Of a DNA stretch of 64,000 nt, positions 10,698 to 23,771 are shown piece by piece (positions within the stretch are counted from its first letter, which is position 1; every line of letters starts with the position of its first letter). This stretch comes from Rhytidiadelphus loreus (taxonomy: Eukaryota; Streptophyta; Bryopsida; Hypnales; Hylocomiaceae), in NCBI GenBank assembly GCA_947034895.1, contig OX344763.1:7256501-7320500 (forward strand). Direction: 5' to 3'. Under the pieces are notes generated by a model that ran no database searches, was not told the DNA's origin, and worked only from the letters and a program-made list of their open reading frames with translations. Position numbers and translations under genes: made by a program.

Positions 10698-12884
10698 CAC
10701 AAAGGTAAATGGCAATGAGTGGTACTTGCTACAAGTATGGGCAACTCCAATAAGACATTTGGTTCAATGATGTCTATTCTCCATTACTTCTTATAATCAG
10801 AGCTTGTATAGTAGCACCTCCCATCAACTCCTTTAATTGTAATGAGTAGTGAATATGAAATAGATGGCATGATGTGCTACAATGACCATTTAGTTTTTGG
10901 ATTTTTGTACATTATGGTGGATCCCAAAAATCAATTGGAGTTACCAATTCTAAATTTTTTTGATATACATTTTAGTTATTTTGATAGATACTATATATAT
11001 AAATTTTGGCAATTTATGCACAAAAAAATATGAAATATGGCAAAATTAGTACATTTTTCCTATAGGCTCCAAATTTTGAAGCAATGTTGTGATATTTAGT
11101 CTAAAAATGAATGATTGATGCTATTTAAATTTTTTTTTGAACATTATATTGTTTGTACACCTTAACCCCTGAGCGCCCAAGGGGCCAAAATATGGCCTCT
11201 CCATTTTTGAAAAATGTCCTTGTTTGACTCTTATAATCTTTTCAATGGTACGGTGAAAGGACGCGTCCTTCTCCATGTATCTTTGGACATGTCTCTACTA
11301 TCAATCGGTACAGTCAATTAGTGTAGATCTTTTTTTAGGTGATAGTTTAATTGGAATGAGTATAGAAAGGTTTGGATTTTTGTAAACATGGGTTGGACGC
11401 TTAGGGATTAATGTTGTCTCTTCTACTAATCCCAAGCTTCTAGGTCAAAGGCTAATTTGATATGAATTTGAGACCAAAGTATTGCAATACCATTGATTTA
11501 ATAAAATTGGCAATTTTTTACCAAAGTTAATTGATGAATTTGTAGAGAACTCAAACTTGGGCATTTCCATGGTAATAATTTCATTCATTCATTTCTACCA
11601 AAACGACTTGAGTTACCTTCGACAGTGGTTCTTGTAGCAATGAAAGTCCCAAGCCCTTAAGTATTTATGTTGTTTTTCAACATTATTGCTACAAAACAAC
11701 ACTGATTGAAAACAAGGTGCAATCATGAACTATTTTGTAATCTCTTTTGCAAGTTTAACATTAGAATCTTGTACCTAACTTATTCAATCATCTACTAATT
11801 TGTCAATTTCAAAACCTACTTCATGACTTCCTAAGCATCAGTCTTGAAGGTTGATCATATTAATGTCTAAAGTACTACAACATTTTTTTCCCAATCTTTT
11901 TTAAAGGTAAAGTGTCAACTTTGAAGCTCTCTAGGGACAAAACAAGTGTGCCTTTTGCTTAGATGTAGGTACCTTTTGTAATCTAAAGATGAACAAGCTC
12001 AATACCCAACAAACTCCTATCATGTGTATTCACAATGTGATATATGGAAGTTGTACATAACATTCTAACTTGAGCTCCAAAGCTGGATCCGTTTTACTTC
12101 AATGTAGAAAAATCTTGAAGGAATGATTGTCATGCATTGCAAGCCATTGCAACACAAATAAGTGACACTGTAGAGAAGGGACCCAGCGAAGAATATAATA
12201 TGTCCACCAGAGGATATATTGTAAGGATATTCTACAATGTGATATATGAGAGAATGTGAACTTGAGTACAAACCAAAAGAGTGTCCGAAACTTTTCCTGA
12301 ATTCACAGCAAAATCGTGCGCTACTTTCAGTGAGGAGTTGCAGCAGCTAATTGTGATGCCTGTCAAGGTCGCAATTTTCCATCGAGAGTACCAATGTTTG
12401 TCTTCGATGTGACCGCAAAATGTTGGACTGAGCTTATTCTGTTGTTTGTGAAGATCGAATATGGTCATGTTATGAGAGGATGGAAGGGAGATTCATCTAT
12501 GGAGCGTAACACAGGAGGAGCGGATCCCGAACCTGACTCTCGAGGTGGAAATTCAGAAGGTTACAATGCAGCGTTGGCTCATTAACTAAGGTAGAGACTT
12601 CCAAATCATCGCCACTTTTGCTGTTGAGTAAAGTCAGTTCCTATCACCAGACTGGTCAAGATTTTTATACTTTCTTGTTGGAGACTGAATGAGGATTCCA
12701 ACGCACCAAGTATTGCATTATTTGAGTACCGCATGCTATAGTTATGATGGATCAAAGTTTTATTGCAAGATGTTCTAAGATCGTTTCTTTAACAATGTAG
12801 GTATACATTGCTTAATCACGAGCTAAGCATCTGATCAGGTGACGATTTTCCTTTTTCTCATTGGCAATTTTGGGTGACCTTAAG
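10698..12884. other. Intergenic sequence and PAP16-like 5' region
   Basis: No coding exon that I can support. The last few hundred bases presumably include the promoter and leader of the phosphatase gene. Confidence 0.35.
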
Positions 12885-15660
12885 ATGGACGTCAAGATGG
12901 AGTTGCGGAGAGAGTCGTCGTGTTTTCCCACTCTGGCAATGTGGATTAGGGTTTGGGTTTTGTTAGCTTCTGTGGTGGATATGTCGATGGGAGATCTCAA
13001 CGCAATATCTGAGGTGGTGTTACCGGGAATTGGTGTTCGTTTCAAAGCGAATTCGTCGTCGTTCAAGATTGCCATCTTCGCTGATCTGCATTACGGTGAA
13101 AATGCTTGGGAGGCTTGGGGACCTCAGCAAGATGTCAAGTCCACGGCTGTGCAGTCCTTCCTGCTGGACCACCACTTGCCAGGTGATAAGGTTGGAAATC
13201 TCGTGGAATATTCAACGTCAATTTCGAGGTTTCATTACGTTTTGGGATTTTGCACATGATCCGTTTGACATGATTCTTCGCGCTCTGTTTTATGGACGTG
13301 AGGTATGGGATAGAGGGATAAATCCAACCACTTTGTGAGGTTGATATGAATCAAAGAGGCTGTTCATCTTGGATCCCACATTAGATAATACAATTTGCGT
13401 TCAGCTTAAAGCATTTTAACCTATATGTAGTCGTGTGCTTTCTTTGGGAGGTCACTATAGAAGCCCTGGAGAGATCACTATGGGCACTACAAGAGCCAAA
13501 TTCTTGAGGTCAAGTATTTTACATTCCATGTATGATGGTTTCTTATACAATCGTTTAAGGTGGGGACAATGGATAACCCCATTTTCCATTCAAAGACGAG
13601 TGGCCATAGACATTTAGCCAAGTCATGCTTACACCGAGCTTGCTAATTACAGGCCAACCAAGCGTATTGGAAGAGATGAGATGCTATCGGTAACAGAGTT
13701 TAGTGAACAGACGAGATCGGGTCCCTAACGATTGTTGGGTCCCTAAAATTGTTTGTTTGTTTGCAGACTTTGTCATGTACCTTGGCGATGTGATAACAGC
13801 AAACAACCTCCCTTATCACGATGCAACTCTGCATTGGCGACAAGCCGTGGGGCCAGCAGTGGATCGCAAAATTCCCTTTGCTTCAGTTTTTGGCAACCAC
13901 GACGACGCAACCTTTGAATGGGATCCGCGTTCAGGCATGCCCGAGAGATGCTTGGTTCCACTTGATTTAGTGATCCTAGATTTTAGGCGTCCAAGAAGAT
14001 CCAGTGTTTTGTTTTGTTTTAGCTGGTGAAAGCAGGCGTAACCTACTAAGTAAAAGTAAGAGGGTGATGCCTACTTTTGGTAGCTAGAAGAAAACTTTTG
14101 ATATGAACAGACGTTTAAAACTTCATGTTAAATATATCATTTAAGATTTTATGCCACATTCATTATTGAAAGCGTTTGCTACTGACATAGGCATCTTGTT
14201 CGCTCTAGAAGGATCTTGATGTTTTCATTAAGCTACAATGTACTAGAGTTTACTTTTACATTAGCATAAGCTGTCCCCAGTCACTTGATTGTCAGGACCC
14301 TGTGATTACATCTAACCAGTGATTGCTTCTAAAGGTGCAAATTGCTCCACAAGTGAATGATTTTGACTCACGAGATTTTGGGAATTCGTACTGGCAGGTG
14401 TGGGTCCTGATGCACCAATTGAAACAACATCACGAGTGGAACTGATGGACTTTGACGCGAGATTGCCATCCTCAGCCTCAGAAGCAGGGCCGAAGACATT
14501 ATGGCCGAGTGTTTCCAATTTTGTCATCCCAATTGTTTCTCCTGATGGCTCAGAAGCTGTTGCAATCATGTATTTCCTGGACTCTGGCGGTGGCTCAATG
14601 GCAGAGTTTATTTCTGCGGATCAAGTTGCTTGGTTTACAACCGCCGCTTCTACGATCAACCCTGGTGCATCGTATGGATTCTTACCCTATAGATGTAATG
14701 GAAACAGGGGTTTGGGTAACTTTTGGTAACTTTTAAACAACATCGTTAGGAAAATCTTCCCTACCATTCATGGGGAAGGTCCTCCTTATGATCTCCCTAT
14801 GTATCATGGGGAGGTCCTTGTACGATCACTGTGACCATAGGGTGACCTCGTGATGAATCATGAGCAAGATTCTCTGTATGATGCTGTTTTTCAAGTTCAT
14901 GATATAGTCTAATTATTGATACACTAATTAGAATTATAGTTTCATTATTTCTTCCAGCGTCTCTAGACCCCATTGCGTTGATATTTTAATACTGTTTGTA
15001 TCCAAGCATAGCTTCTTTGGTTACCTTTCCACTGTTTGTTTAAACATTGTGTGACCTTCGATCATTTAATTTCCAGCATTCCAGAGCTTGTGTTTTGGCA
15101 TATACCAAGCATAGCATATACACAGGCGGGTCCAGAAGCGAATCAACCAATTAAAGCTCCCTGTGTGGGGTCTATAAATGACGAGAGCATCGCCCCACAG
15201 GAGACCGAGCGGGGCATCACGAATGTTCTTGCAAGCCGTCATTCAGTGAAGGTGCTCCGAGTCAATCTGTGGACTACTGAGCGTTTCTTGATGCTGTTCC
15301 ATAATGTCACTTCCAGTTCTCTCTGTTTCTAATATCTGATTCCAAACTTCTTGCCTTGTGCTGTGAGGCAACTCTTTTCACTCCTTTGATGTGTTTGAGA
15401 TCCAGTGCCAAAATGCATAAACATTCCTCTGCATGTTTCAAGTGCAGGCCGTCTTTGTAGGACACAATCATGGACTGGACTGGTGTTGTCCTTACCACAA
15501 TTTCCACCTCTGCTTCGCACGGCACACCGGCTATGGGGGTTACGGTACATGGAAACGAGGAGCACGATTCGTGGAGATTTTGCAGGAACCAGCATATCAG
15601 ATCAAGACTTATGTGTCCCTTGAGGATGGAACTCTGGTCTCCGATATGCTACTCAATTGA
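12885..15660 (+). CDS. PAP16: Purple acid phosphatase, PAP16-type metallophosphoesterase
   Basis: Five exons: 12885-13182, 13767-13949 (end uncertain), 14398-14671, 15077-15251, 15448-15660, about 380 aa. The N-terminus has a hydrophobic stretch ([12 protein letters not shown]), so secretion is likely. Metal-binding blocks appear in order: [45 protein letters not shown] and [13 protein letters not shown], then the conserved [11 protein letters not shown]. These match Arabidopsis PAP16-type proteins, small single-domain dimetal phosphatases thought to hydrolyse phosphate esters. The exon 2-3 junction only works in frame with a GC donor (AGAT|GC at 13950), which recreates the conserved Cys of SGMPERC; a GT donor at 13955 would break the frame. 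Convergent with the deformylase gene. Confidence 0.9.
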
Positions 15661-16814
15661 AGTTCCATGTCAATTTCAAGCCTCCGTGATGTCCATTTCT
15701 CAAGTAGAAGGTATAGTTTTCTAGTACCCCGATTGAATCTGATGCAGGGAAATACGTTCCAACAACAGTCTAACAAGATAACAAAACAAGATTACCCTAA
15801 AACAAGAGTGTTTGAAATTCGTACAGTACAAAGTGGATTATTTATAAAGGGTTTGAAATTGTAGAAATAGCCGCCGTTGAATACAACTCGTATACATATC
15901 ACATCTTCATCTCTACCGTCTTTAAGATAGGGCTAGAATAACCAAATTCGTCGGCAATAGAAAACATTTGCACATATGTGAGGTTTGGGAGCATAGAGAG
16001 CAAAAAAATTGCAAGACTTATTGGATATTCCACTTCTCTTCATCCTAATGTAGTCAAAAGTATAGAGTAATGCAAATACATACAATGTGGTGATTTTGAA
16101 ATTGCGTACATTCATTTGTCAAGGTTCCAATCATTTTCCTACTTGGTAGAATGGCACTCCTAATATTCATTTCAGTGACATGGAGACTCAATTGATCCAA
16201 AATAGGATTTGCAAGTATAAGAATACTCTGCAAATAATATGGGACAACAGCAATAACATATTTCAGTGGCATATGTGCTCTAGTCATATAGTCGTCAGAG
16301 AGCAATATTGAGTATTCGTCAAGGACAAGAATTCACAAAGAGGAAGCGTTTAAAAAAATTTACAGATGGTTTCACTCTTGGCCTAAAACAAATCGCAAGT
16401 TCGAAAATTCAGAACACCCTTTTGCATTGGGCTCTGAGGTTTGAACAAATCCATTGACCGATTCAATTCGACCTAAGAAATATCAAATCTTTCTCCTCAG
16501 TCCGAAAGTATTACTCCTGCATTTACGACAGCTCTTTGCTAGAAACTAATTGATCCGAAAGCACGCTAACAGTCAGACTCAGGTGAAAAGGGCGCTAACA
16601 GTTACAGTTTCGACTCTACACCTCAAAAGAAAGAACTCGGACACAATATGAACACTTGCTTCTCAGAGTTGATGCTGAACAGACGAATGCAATACCCTGC
16701 TGCCAGGTCAGTTTAGGAAGAGAAGTGCAAAAAAGCACTTACTTCCATTTGTGAATGAGCTGCAAAATCTCAGCTGGCATTCCGAAACTGACCTGCCAGT
16801 AGGGTAACATGAGT
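15661..16814. other. Convergent intergenic region / 3' UTRs
   Basis: Lies between the 3' ends of the phosphatase (+) and the deformylase (-). No ORF with gene-like content seen. Confidence 0.4.
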
Positions 16815-19800
16815 CTAACCGAAGACAATGGTCTTGTTCGTGCTGTATCGCAATATTCGCTGCTCACAGAAATATTTGATTGCGTTGCCAAGGCACTGCT
16901 TCTCCAGATTCTCCGATCTTGTGGCGAATGCATGAAGACTGTCCCTATGTGATACCCGATCCACCTGCCGCCACAAGTTTTACGGTAACCTTAGTGATCA
17001 GACTCATTACAGACCAGGGGTTTATGGTTATAAAATGAACAATTCAATTGATCATATTGTAAAAAAAACAATCATTCAGATGGGACCAAATTTTATATCA
17101 AAAGAATTAAGTGAAGAACATTGCACGAGTCGGTCAAAAGATAAATAAAATAATACAAAGAAAATCCCCATACGACATAAGAAAAACATGATGTCCAATA
17201 TGATCCTTTCGTTCCTTCAGTGGTTAAACATCCCGTCTAAATGTCCTCTAGATAAAAAACTGAAAACCGATAAGCTGGTATTGTGAATATAGAAAACTAA
17301 CAATTACTAGCATTTGGATGTAGCTTTCCGATGCTTCTATCCAAACAGTGCAGTAGATGCAATCCTTTGCAATCAGCTCGATTCTACCAACAACGCTTCC
17401 CAGTCAAACATGTCTGGAAGGAGCTTACCATTTGTTCGATGATAGGACCATCATCAAGTTCCTCAGTTACGAAATGACTTGTAGCACCAATTAATTTTAC
17501 CCCAGCTTCATAAGCCTGCATTTCCAACGTCCTCCCACAATCAGTTAGTGCCATATTGAGACCCTGAACAGGACACTAATACTCACTGCAGCACCAACTA
17601 CCACAGAACTCCATTCTCAGTTGACCACTATTCGAAAAAATTCTGGATAAGAAGCGAGTTATTCTCCTCACAAAAAACACCAGATGGTGCAACAAACCTG
17701 TCTGTAGGGGTTTGCTCCTTTAAATGAAGGTAAGAGTCCATGATGGATGTTGATGATGTCCTTCTTATAACCTCTGAGAAATGATGGTGACAGCACCTGT
17801 CCAAAGAAGAAGAAACCAGAAAACAGTTTATGATCTCTGAAACACCTGAAGAAGGAAAGCACGTTGGAATACATTCAGCAAGCGGACACTTCCCAACTTG
17901 TTGTACAGTACAAGGACGATGTTCAATTATTAGGTGATGCCAGAAAAAGACAAGAGCAAACCCATCCAGGCATCCAGGCACTTTAACTACCGAAGTTCAT
18001 TACAATATAGAGAGAAGAAAACGTGTACCAGAGGCAAAGAGAGAAAAGAGTTAAAAACAAGGAAAACTTATTCGTGTGATGATTTGTAGACTTAACAGTA
18101 GAAACCGCTATAAACCTCTTAAGTTAGGACCTTGAGGTAGTCCGAACTTCCAAAATGAGAAGATGCGGTATAAAGCGGAACTTGGGCGAATAATTGAGTG
18201 ATGACTTCATCCAATATTTACAATACTGGTCAAAAGGGGTTAAATGGTGTTACGATAGGCAAGAATTTATGTGGCTAGCTTTTCTAGACTACCTCTGGGG
18301 TGGGGGCAGATCATCTACCAGTGGTATGCCACTTGGGAATCTCACAACCTGCTCACTAGCCAAATGCTTTAAACAAAGAAAACAGGTCACAAAACGAAAG
18401 CATACGAGTCCATTTCTAGGTAATATATAATAAAAAAAACTTGCAAAAAAAACTTTACAAAAAGTTACAGATTTATTACCTGCATATAGCGAGCAAGAAC
18501 TAGAAAATCAGTGTCTGAGACCAACTCCAGAATCTCCTCTTCACGCTTATGCCCTCTACTTGTGGGAAGATAATGATATGGTATTCCGTGCCTCTCCAGA
18601 AATCGTAACACATGGGTGTTTGACCCTCGGTTGTGATTGCTGCAAAACAACACCCACACGAGGGTGTCTTAGTCATCTCATGCTCATTTTTAGATCTGAA
18701 AAGAGGATATTCATCAGTAATTCAAACATTGAATGACTCCACGGGAAAGATACCTTCAAATTGCCATCTGCAATGTCCTTGTCACTAAAAAAAGGTTTGC
18801 TCTAATCTAGTCCTAACGATCTATAAGACAAGATAAAACTATAAAGAAAGTCAAACAAGCGTTAATATTTTGGCTAGTTTGTACTACAGAGGTAGGTAAG
18901 TAGGGTTCGTGATAAGGCTAGAATGGTCAGGAGGTTGTATAAACTGTCACGCTTAGGATCAAATTTTTTATGAAAAACAGGTCCCCTTGGAGTTGTATCA
19001 TAGGCATTTAGTTTTTGCAAAGACATTAGGGTCCTCTATACCTTGGATAGGACTTTTTCACCTTCGATATCAAATAGACCATTGGGACTGCACAGTGCGT
19101 CCTCTTTACTACTCCTGTCGCAACTTTTTAGGTTACACAGAATACAATGTCCAAGGGGACCCACCCACCCACCCCGAAAATATATGAATAATTGAAACGA
19201 AAATAACGTACAGGAAGAGGTTAACCCACCTGATAACACAGCCTAGATTGACCGGCAGCTCCCCTTCTTGCCACCGATGCAACAAATCGATCAAGCAATG
19301 ATCCTACACACCAAGTTCAACACCCTGACATTCTGAGCTTCAGTCCCCTTTGGATTTCATACGGGGATTTAAGGAATTTTAGGGTCTTGAATGTTCTAGA
19401 TACCTGCCACGATACGAGGACTGCCAACTTCAAGTCTGGATCGCTCCCCATCACTCGCACTATTGATTTCTCAGCCTGAAAGTGGTGAGACAGCTGAGCA
19501 AAGTCCTCGTCCATGACAGCACGAGGCCACTGCAATGGATTGAATGCGAACTCACTGCGCACATTCAAGTCATAGAACATTTGTGTTCCCGTTAACCTTG
19601 TCTTTTAAAAACGGAAGGAAGAAAAATTAGCCTCTCAAATGCACTCAATCAAGCATACAAAAGAAAAAAACATAACAAACAAATCTCTAAGATTTGTTGG
19701 ATACTTTTCCAGGTTCTTAGAATCCGTAAGCTGGACTCGTAAAGATTGGAACTGATGGGGCCAAGGGACGTTCATTACCTTCGTGCATAAAAGACTGGAG

Positions 19801-20953
19801 ACTGTTTCCCCCCATCAAAGTCAATGTAGAGATCTACATTAAGGATATTTGCACCACGCGAAGCAATACACTTCGAAATTCCCGCAATGATCCCAAGCTG
19901 GTCCTGAAACAAGAAAATAACATGTTTTAACCAATGTCAGAATGTCATCCCTTAATATAACTAGCACTCCACTGTTCAAGGAAGAATCAAGCTTTTTCCA
20001 GATCCTTCAATTCTTAAACATCTTCACTTTCGTTGGCACAAATCCTCTCACAACTGGTGTTCAACAATGAAAGCGATAGAAAACAATAAGTCAACTGAAG
20101 TTAGAGTCAACCACAATGCAGCTAAAATGAAAAGGACGGGACCGCCACTCCTCTAGAATGTTGTCCCAGACACCCCACATATTACATCATCACGCAAGAA
20201 TAAACCACAAGAATATTACCAACACCTAAAGAACAATCTCTGACGAATTCAAATGAGGGCGAATCTCGTACAATAAAAATAACGGAAAGTCTCCATTCAC
20301 CGTACAGAAAGGGAGCAGTTCCATTCACCATAAAGGTGTACTTCGAACCTTTCCCTACAACAATCTAGGAACTTTGAAACATCTATAATTTTTCACATCT
20401 ATTTTGTGTTAAGGTATACAAAATTGCAAAAATACAAATCTCAATAGATTAAGTATTTTCATAATTAGCACAAATCAAAGCTCATCTGTGTGGTCCATGG
20501 AGCATCTAATGTACTCTATGGTGAATGGAGCCTCTACCTTACTATCCCCACGGAAAGATTCAGCACAGCAGACACCAACAAAAGACCACAAAAGCAACCC
20601 GTTGGCTTGCCACTGCGACCAAGAACAGGACCCATTTCTGCAATGCCAGCATTCCATCGCAAAGAAACCACGAAAACAGGGGATTCAAGGGAATCTCTCC
20701 GCTAGTAGATTTCAAACGAATGTGGCAGATTGGCGGGGCAGCAAGTAAAGAACGGTTGCTTGCTTACCCGGCACTGGAAGACGTGGACTCCGTGAACCTC
20801 GTTCCCCGAAGAAGTCCCGTTCTCAGCACCCCCTTTGCCTTCGTAATGGCGAGCGCGCTTCGATTCGTGAGGCCCGATAGCCAAGCTACGTCGGAATTCA
20901 AGTCGATTTCTGCCAATACAGCCATTGCGCAAAGCTTTCCAGGGTCGCAACAT
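16815..20953 (-). CDS. PURU: Formyltetrahydrofolate deformylase, mitochondrial type
   Basis: Eight exons with closing phases: 20953-20768, 19903-19779, 19554-19404, 19303-19230, 18639-18480, 17796-17698, 17515-17429, 16964-16815, giving 343 aa. The Arg-rich start ([22 protein letters not shown]) fits a mitochondrial presequence. An ACT domain follows ([29 protein letters not shown]), then the formyltransferase-like domain: [64 protein letters not shown]. The Asn-His-Asp residues used by this fold are present in NIHH and LDDGPI. The enzyme (EC 3.5.1.10) hydrolyses 10-formyl-THF to formate and THF; plant PURU enzymes support photorespiratory folate balance. Length is near the family norm. Very secure. 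Confidence 0.95.
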
Positions 20954-21981
20954 GTTGCCTCAAAGCTCTCACGTACAAACACTACATCCAACCATCGAAA
21001 TCCAAACCTCACAAACGCAAAACTAACCGAACCCAGAACGGCGAAATCTGCCGAAATCTGCCGAAATGCGAAGAACCCAAATTCCTGAAATTCCACGACA
21101 GATTCAACGCCCGAGAGCAGCTGACAAATTCGCTCCACGTGATGAAATGGCGATGGAGGAGAGAGACTTGAGGAGAGATTCCGGGAAGTGGGTATCAGGA
21201 ATTCGATTCGAAAATTGGGACGAGAGGCAACATCATCGTTTGAAAAGCAATCGAACTTATGATGAGAAAGAATGTCAAAGCTGGCGCAGGCGGGGAGGGC
21301 CTGAGGCGGGGCACCGTCGTCGAACACGCCAAAAGATAAGGAACTCCGCCTGGAGCGGGGGGGAGAGATCCGGGGCGACCTGTTCATCAATTGGAAGGCG
21401 GGTATCAGTTGGAGGTTTGTTTTCTACAACCGAATCTCCAATGTCACGCTCTCTAACCCCTAAATGTCCAAAGGTTGCTCTAAATTGAACCCAAAAAAAG
21501 TCAACATTTTGATAAGTTTTATCAAATATTTTAGAATTGTAACTGTTCAACTTCAACTTCAAACTAGATCACACGGGAAAAGGGATCACAACAATGTTAT
21601 TGATGGATTGAAAGATTGTAATGTTTGATCATGAGGATTGTCAAGTAAATATAGATTGTAATACATAACAAATCAAGCGATATAAACTTACATCAAATAT
21701 GAAAGCTAAATCCAAACAAAAATACATAAAAACAACACTTTCAAATGCCCCTTGATTGAATACAAGATCCAAACACATGCGAGCTATCTTTTACTCTACA
21801 AAAAAAAATTCAAGAATGCAAATGCAAGAGAAAATGAAGCTATACTAAAAGTTAAATACCATAGCTAAACAAACTTCAACAACAAACTCTCTCTCTTTCA
21901 AAACATCTACAAGATCACCTTGACAAAGAATGCCCAAGTCAAGGAAACCTCAAATCCTAAATACCCTAAACCCTAGTTGAC
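20954..21981. other. Deformylase upstream region and intergenic sequence
   Basis: GC-richer to about 21470 (promoter/leader of the deformylase gene); open frames here on both strands have no recognisable content and look like shadows. Beyond 21500 it is AT-rich. CCCTAAACCCTAG at 21964 is telo-box-like. Confidence 0.4.
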
Positions 21982-22195
21982 ATGAATAAAGAGTTATCTT
22001 CAATATGAACAAATTAACTCTAGATGGACAAAGAGTTATCTTCTTTATGAATAAATTAACTCTAGATGAATAAAGAGTTATTTCTTTATGAATAAATTAA
22101 CTCTAGATGAACAAAGAGTTATCTTCTTTATGAACGAATTAACTCTTACTACATGAACAAAGAATTAACTTTTAAATAAATAAGAGTTAACTTCT
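21982..22195. repeat. 41-42 bp tandem repeat array
   Basis: About four head-to-tail units of the form ATGAACAAAGAGTTATCTTC / TTTATGAATAAATTAACTC, then a partly degraded fifth. Each unit carries GAGTTA and TAACTC, an internal inverted pair. Confidence 0.85.
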
Positions 22196-23108
22196 ACATG
22201 AAGTGCTATCTTAAGTGAATTCCTAAGGTTCCCAAATAAGATTAAACTACATAAACTATTGCAGTTTAAGAAACTACATCCATTTGAAATGGTTTCACAC
22301 TTGATGCCATGTCATATGACAGGGTGTTAAAACTATAAGAGTGATTTAAAGTCTTTCAATCCTCTTTTCACATGTCAAAACTTTAAAAACTGGTCACCAA
22401 AAAAAATATAAGGTTATAGGGCATAACAATCATGCATAACCCCAATCAATTTATGTCTTCTTGAAATCTACTCAACAATTTTTTAAATGAATTTCTAATG
22501 TGATTTTTCTCTAAGATTTAGCGCATTTAAGACTCATTTTGAAGAGCCCTCAACACTAGAAAATCAAGATTTGCAATGGATGCCCTGGCACAAAATCTTG
22601 AATAGAAAAATCATAATCATTCATTTTCAAAATTAGATTTTTGATGCTAAAGCTAGACTTTAGAAAGAATTTTTCAAAAATATAAGCTACTATAAACAGT
22701 GACATGGTTAGATTTTATTTAACTTCAAAAGATTGTTGACACCAAAATTTGGTGCCTTGGGCATTTAGGGGCTAGTACTCCATCTCACATATGAATTTAG
22801 ATTCAACACAAGTAAAGTAAATTTTGTCAAAAATGCCACACAACATCTTGAGATTGGTTTATGATGATGTTAACCACTCAAAATTTGACACGGATATTCA
22901 ATTTCGGCAATTTCCTATGGAATCTAAATCTCAAGGACGGTATCTAGTATCAATACATTCCATATAGGAGGGCATTTTATTAGAAACGGCTAATGAGGAG
23001 AGAGTTTATTTTGACAAGTCATTTAACAAAAAGAGCATTCTTTCATTGTTGTGCAGTACACAAATATATTTATAGTGCATTTGAAAAGAGTTCTGGAGGG
23101 ATCCAAAG
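22196..23108. other. AT-rich intergenic sequence
   Basis: No gene or named repeat recognised. Confidence 0.4.
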
Positions 23109-23110
23109 TA

Positions 23111-23600
23111 GGGGTAGTCACACCTTCTCCAAAAATGAAATTTCTATGAAGAATGAGAAGTGGAAAGAAAAGAGGAGCCAATCAGGAGCCAAAAACCATG
23201 AAGAAGGTGTGACCCCCCATCTATAGGTGAGGAGAATGAAGATGGAGAATTTGAAAACAAGATTTACCATCCCAAGCTCTCTGGATGGATGTGCACAGCA
23301 TGCAAGCTCTCTAGAATGCTCGATGAAGGTGCATAACAAAAATGCTAGAACAAAACTCAAGATGTAACAAAATAGAAATGCAACAAACAAGGTGAAAGTG
23401 AACTATGGAGGAGTGAAAAATTCTTCAAAGAAATCTTCCTCACACCCATTCTTCATCTCCAAAGGAGAAGAATGGCCATTCTCAATCTTGAGAGAATGGA
23501 ACCTCCGCAAATCACAAAGAGCCAACGAGAGAGTGGCATGTCACCATTCCATGCCACCATTCTATGAAGATTGAGAATGGGGTGAAGGTGTGACTACCCC
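23111..23600. mobile_element. TA-flanked inverted-repeat element (490 bp)
   Basis: Ends GGGGTAGTCACACCTTC (23111-23127) and GAAGGTGTGACTACCCC (23584-23600) are a perfect 17-bp terminal inverted repeat, bordered on both sides by TA. This fits a Tc1/mariner-like (Stowaway-type) non-autonomous element. A further GAAGGTGTGAC lies inside at about 23203, and the right half has a GAATGGCCATTCTC palindrome region. No intact ORF. Confidence 0.7.
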
Positions 23601-23771
23601 TAGTATATGTATGACATACAAGCCCAAAGAATATATTATTGTGATTGAGTGACATGGCATTTGACTATGTTGATGTGGCCATTACACCTTTAACCAGGCA
23701 TTTTTACCAGGCAAATAGTCTTTTATAACATCTAAACTTATAACATATAGTTTCCCTTGCAACATCCTAGC

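Noticed and set aside
20525..21488. 187- and 140-codon plus-strand ORFs and a 208-codon minus-strand ORF
   Set aside because: They overlap the deformylase first exon and leader in other frames, with biased low-information composition.
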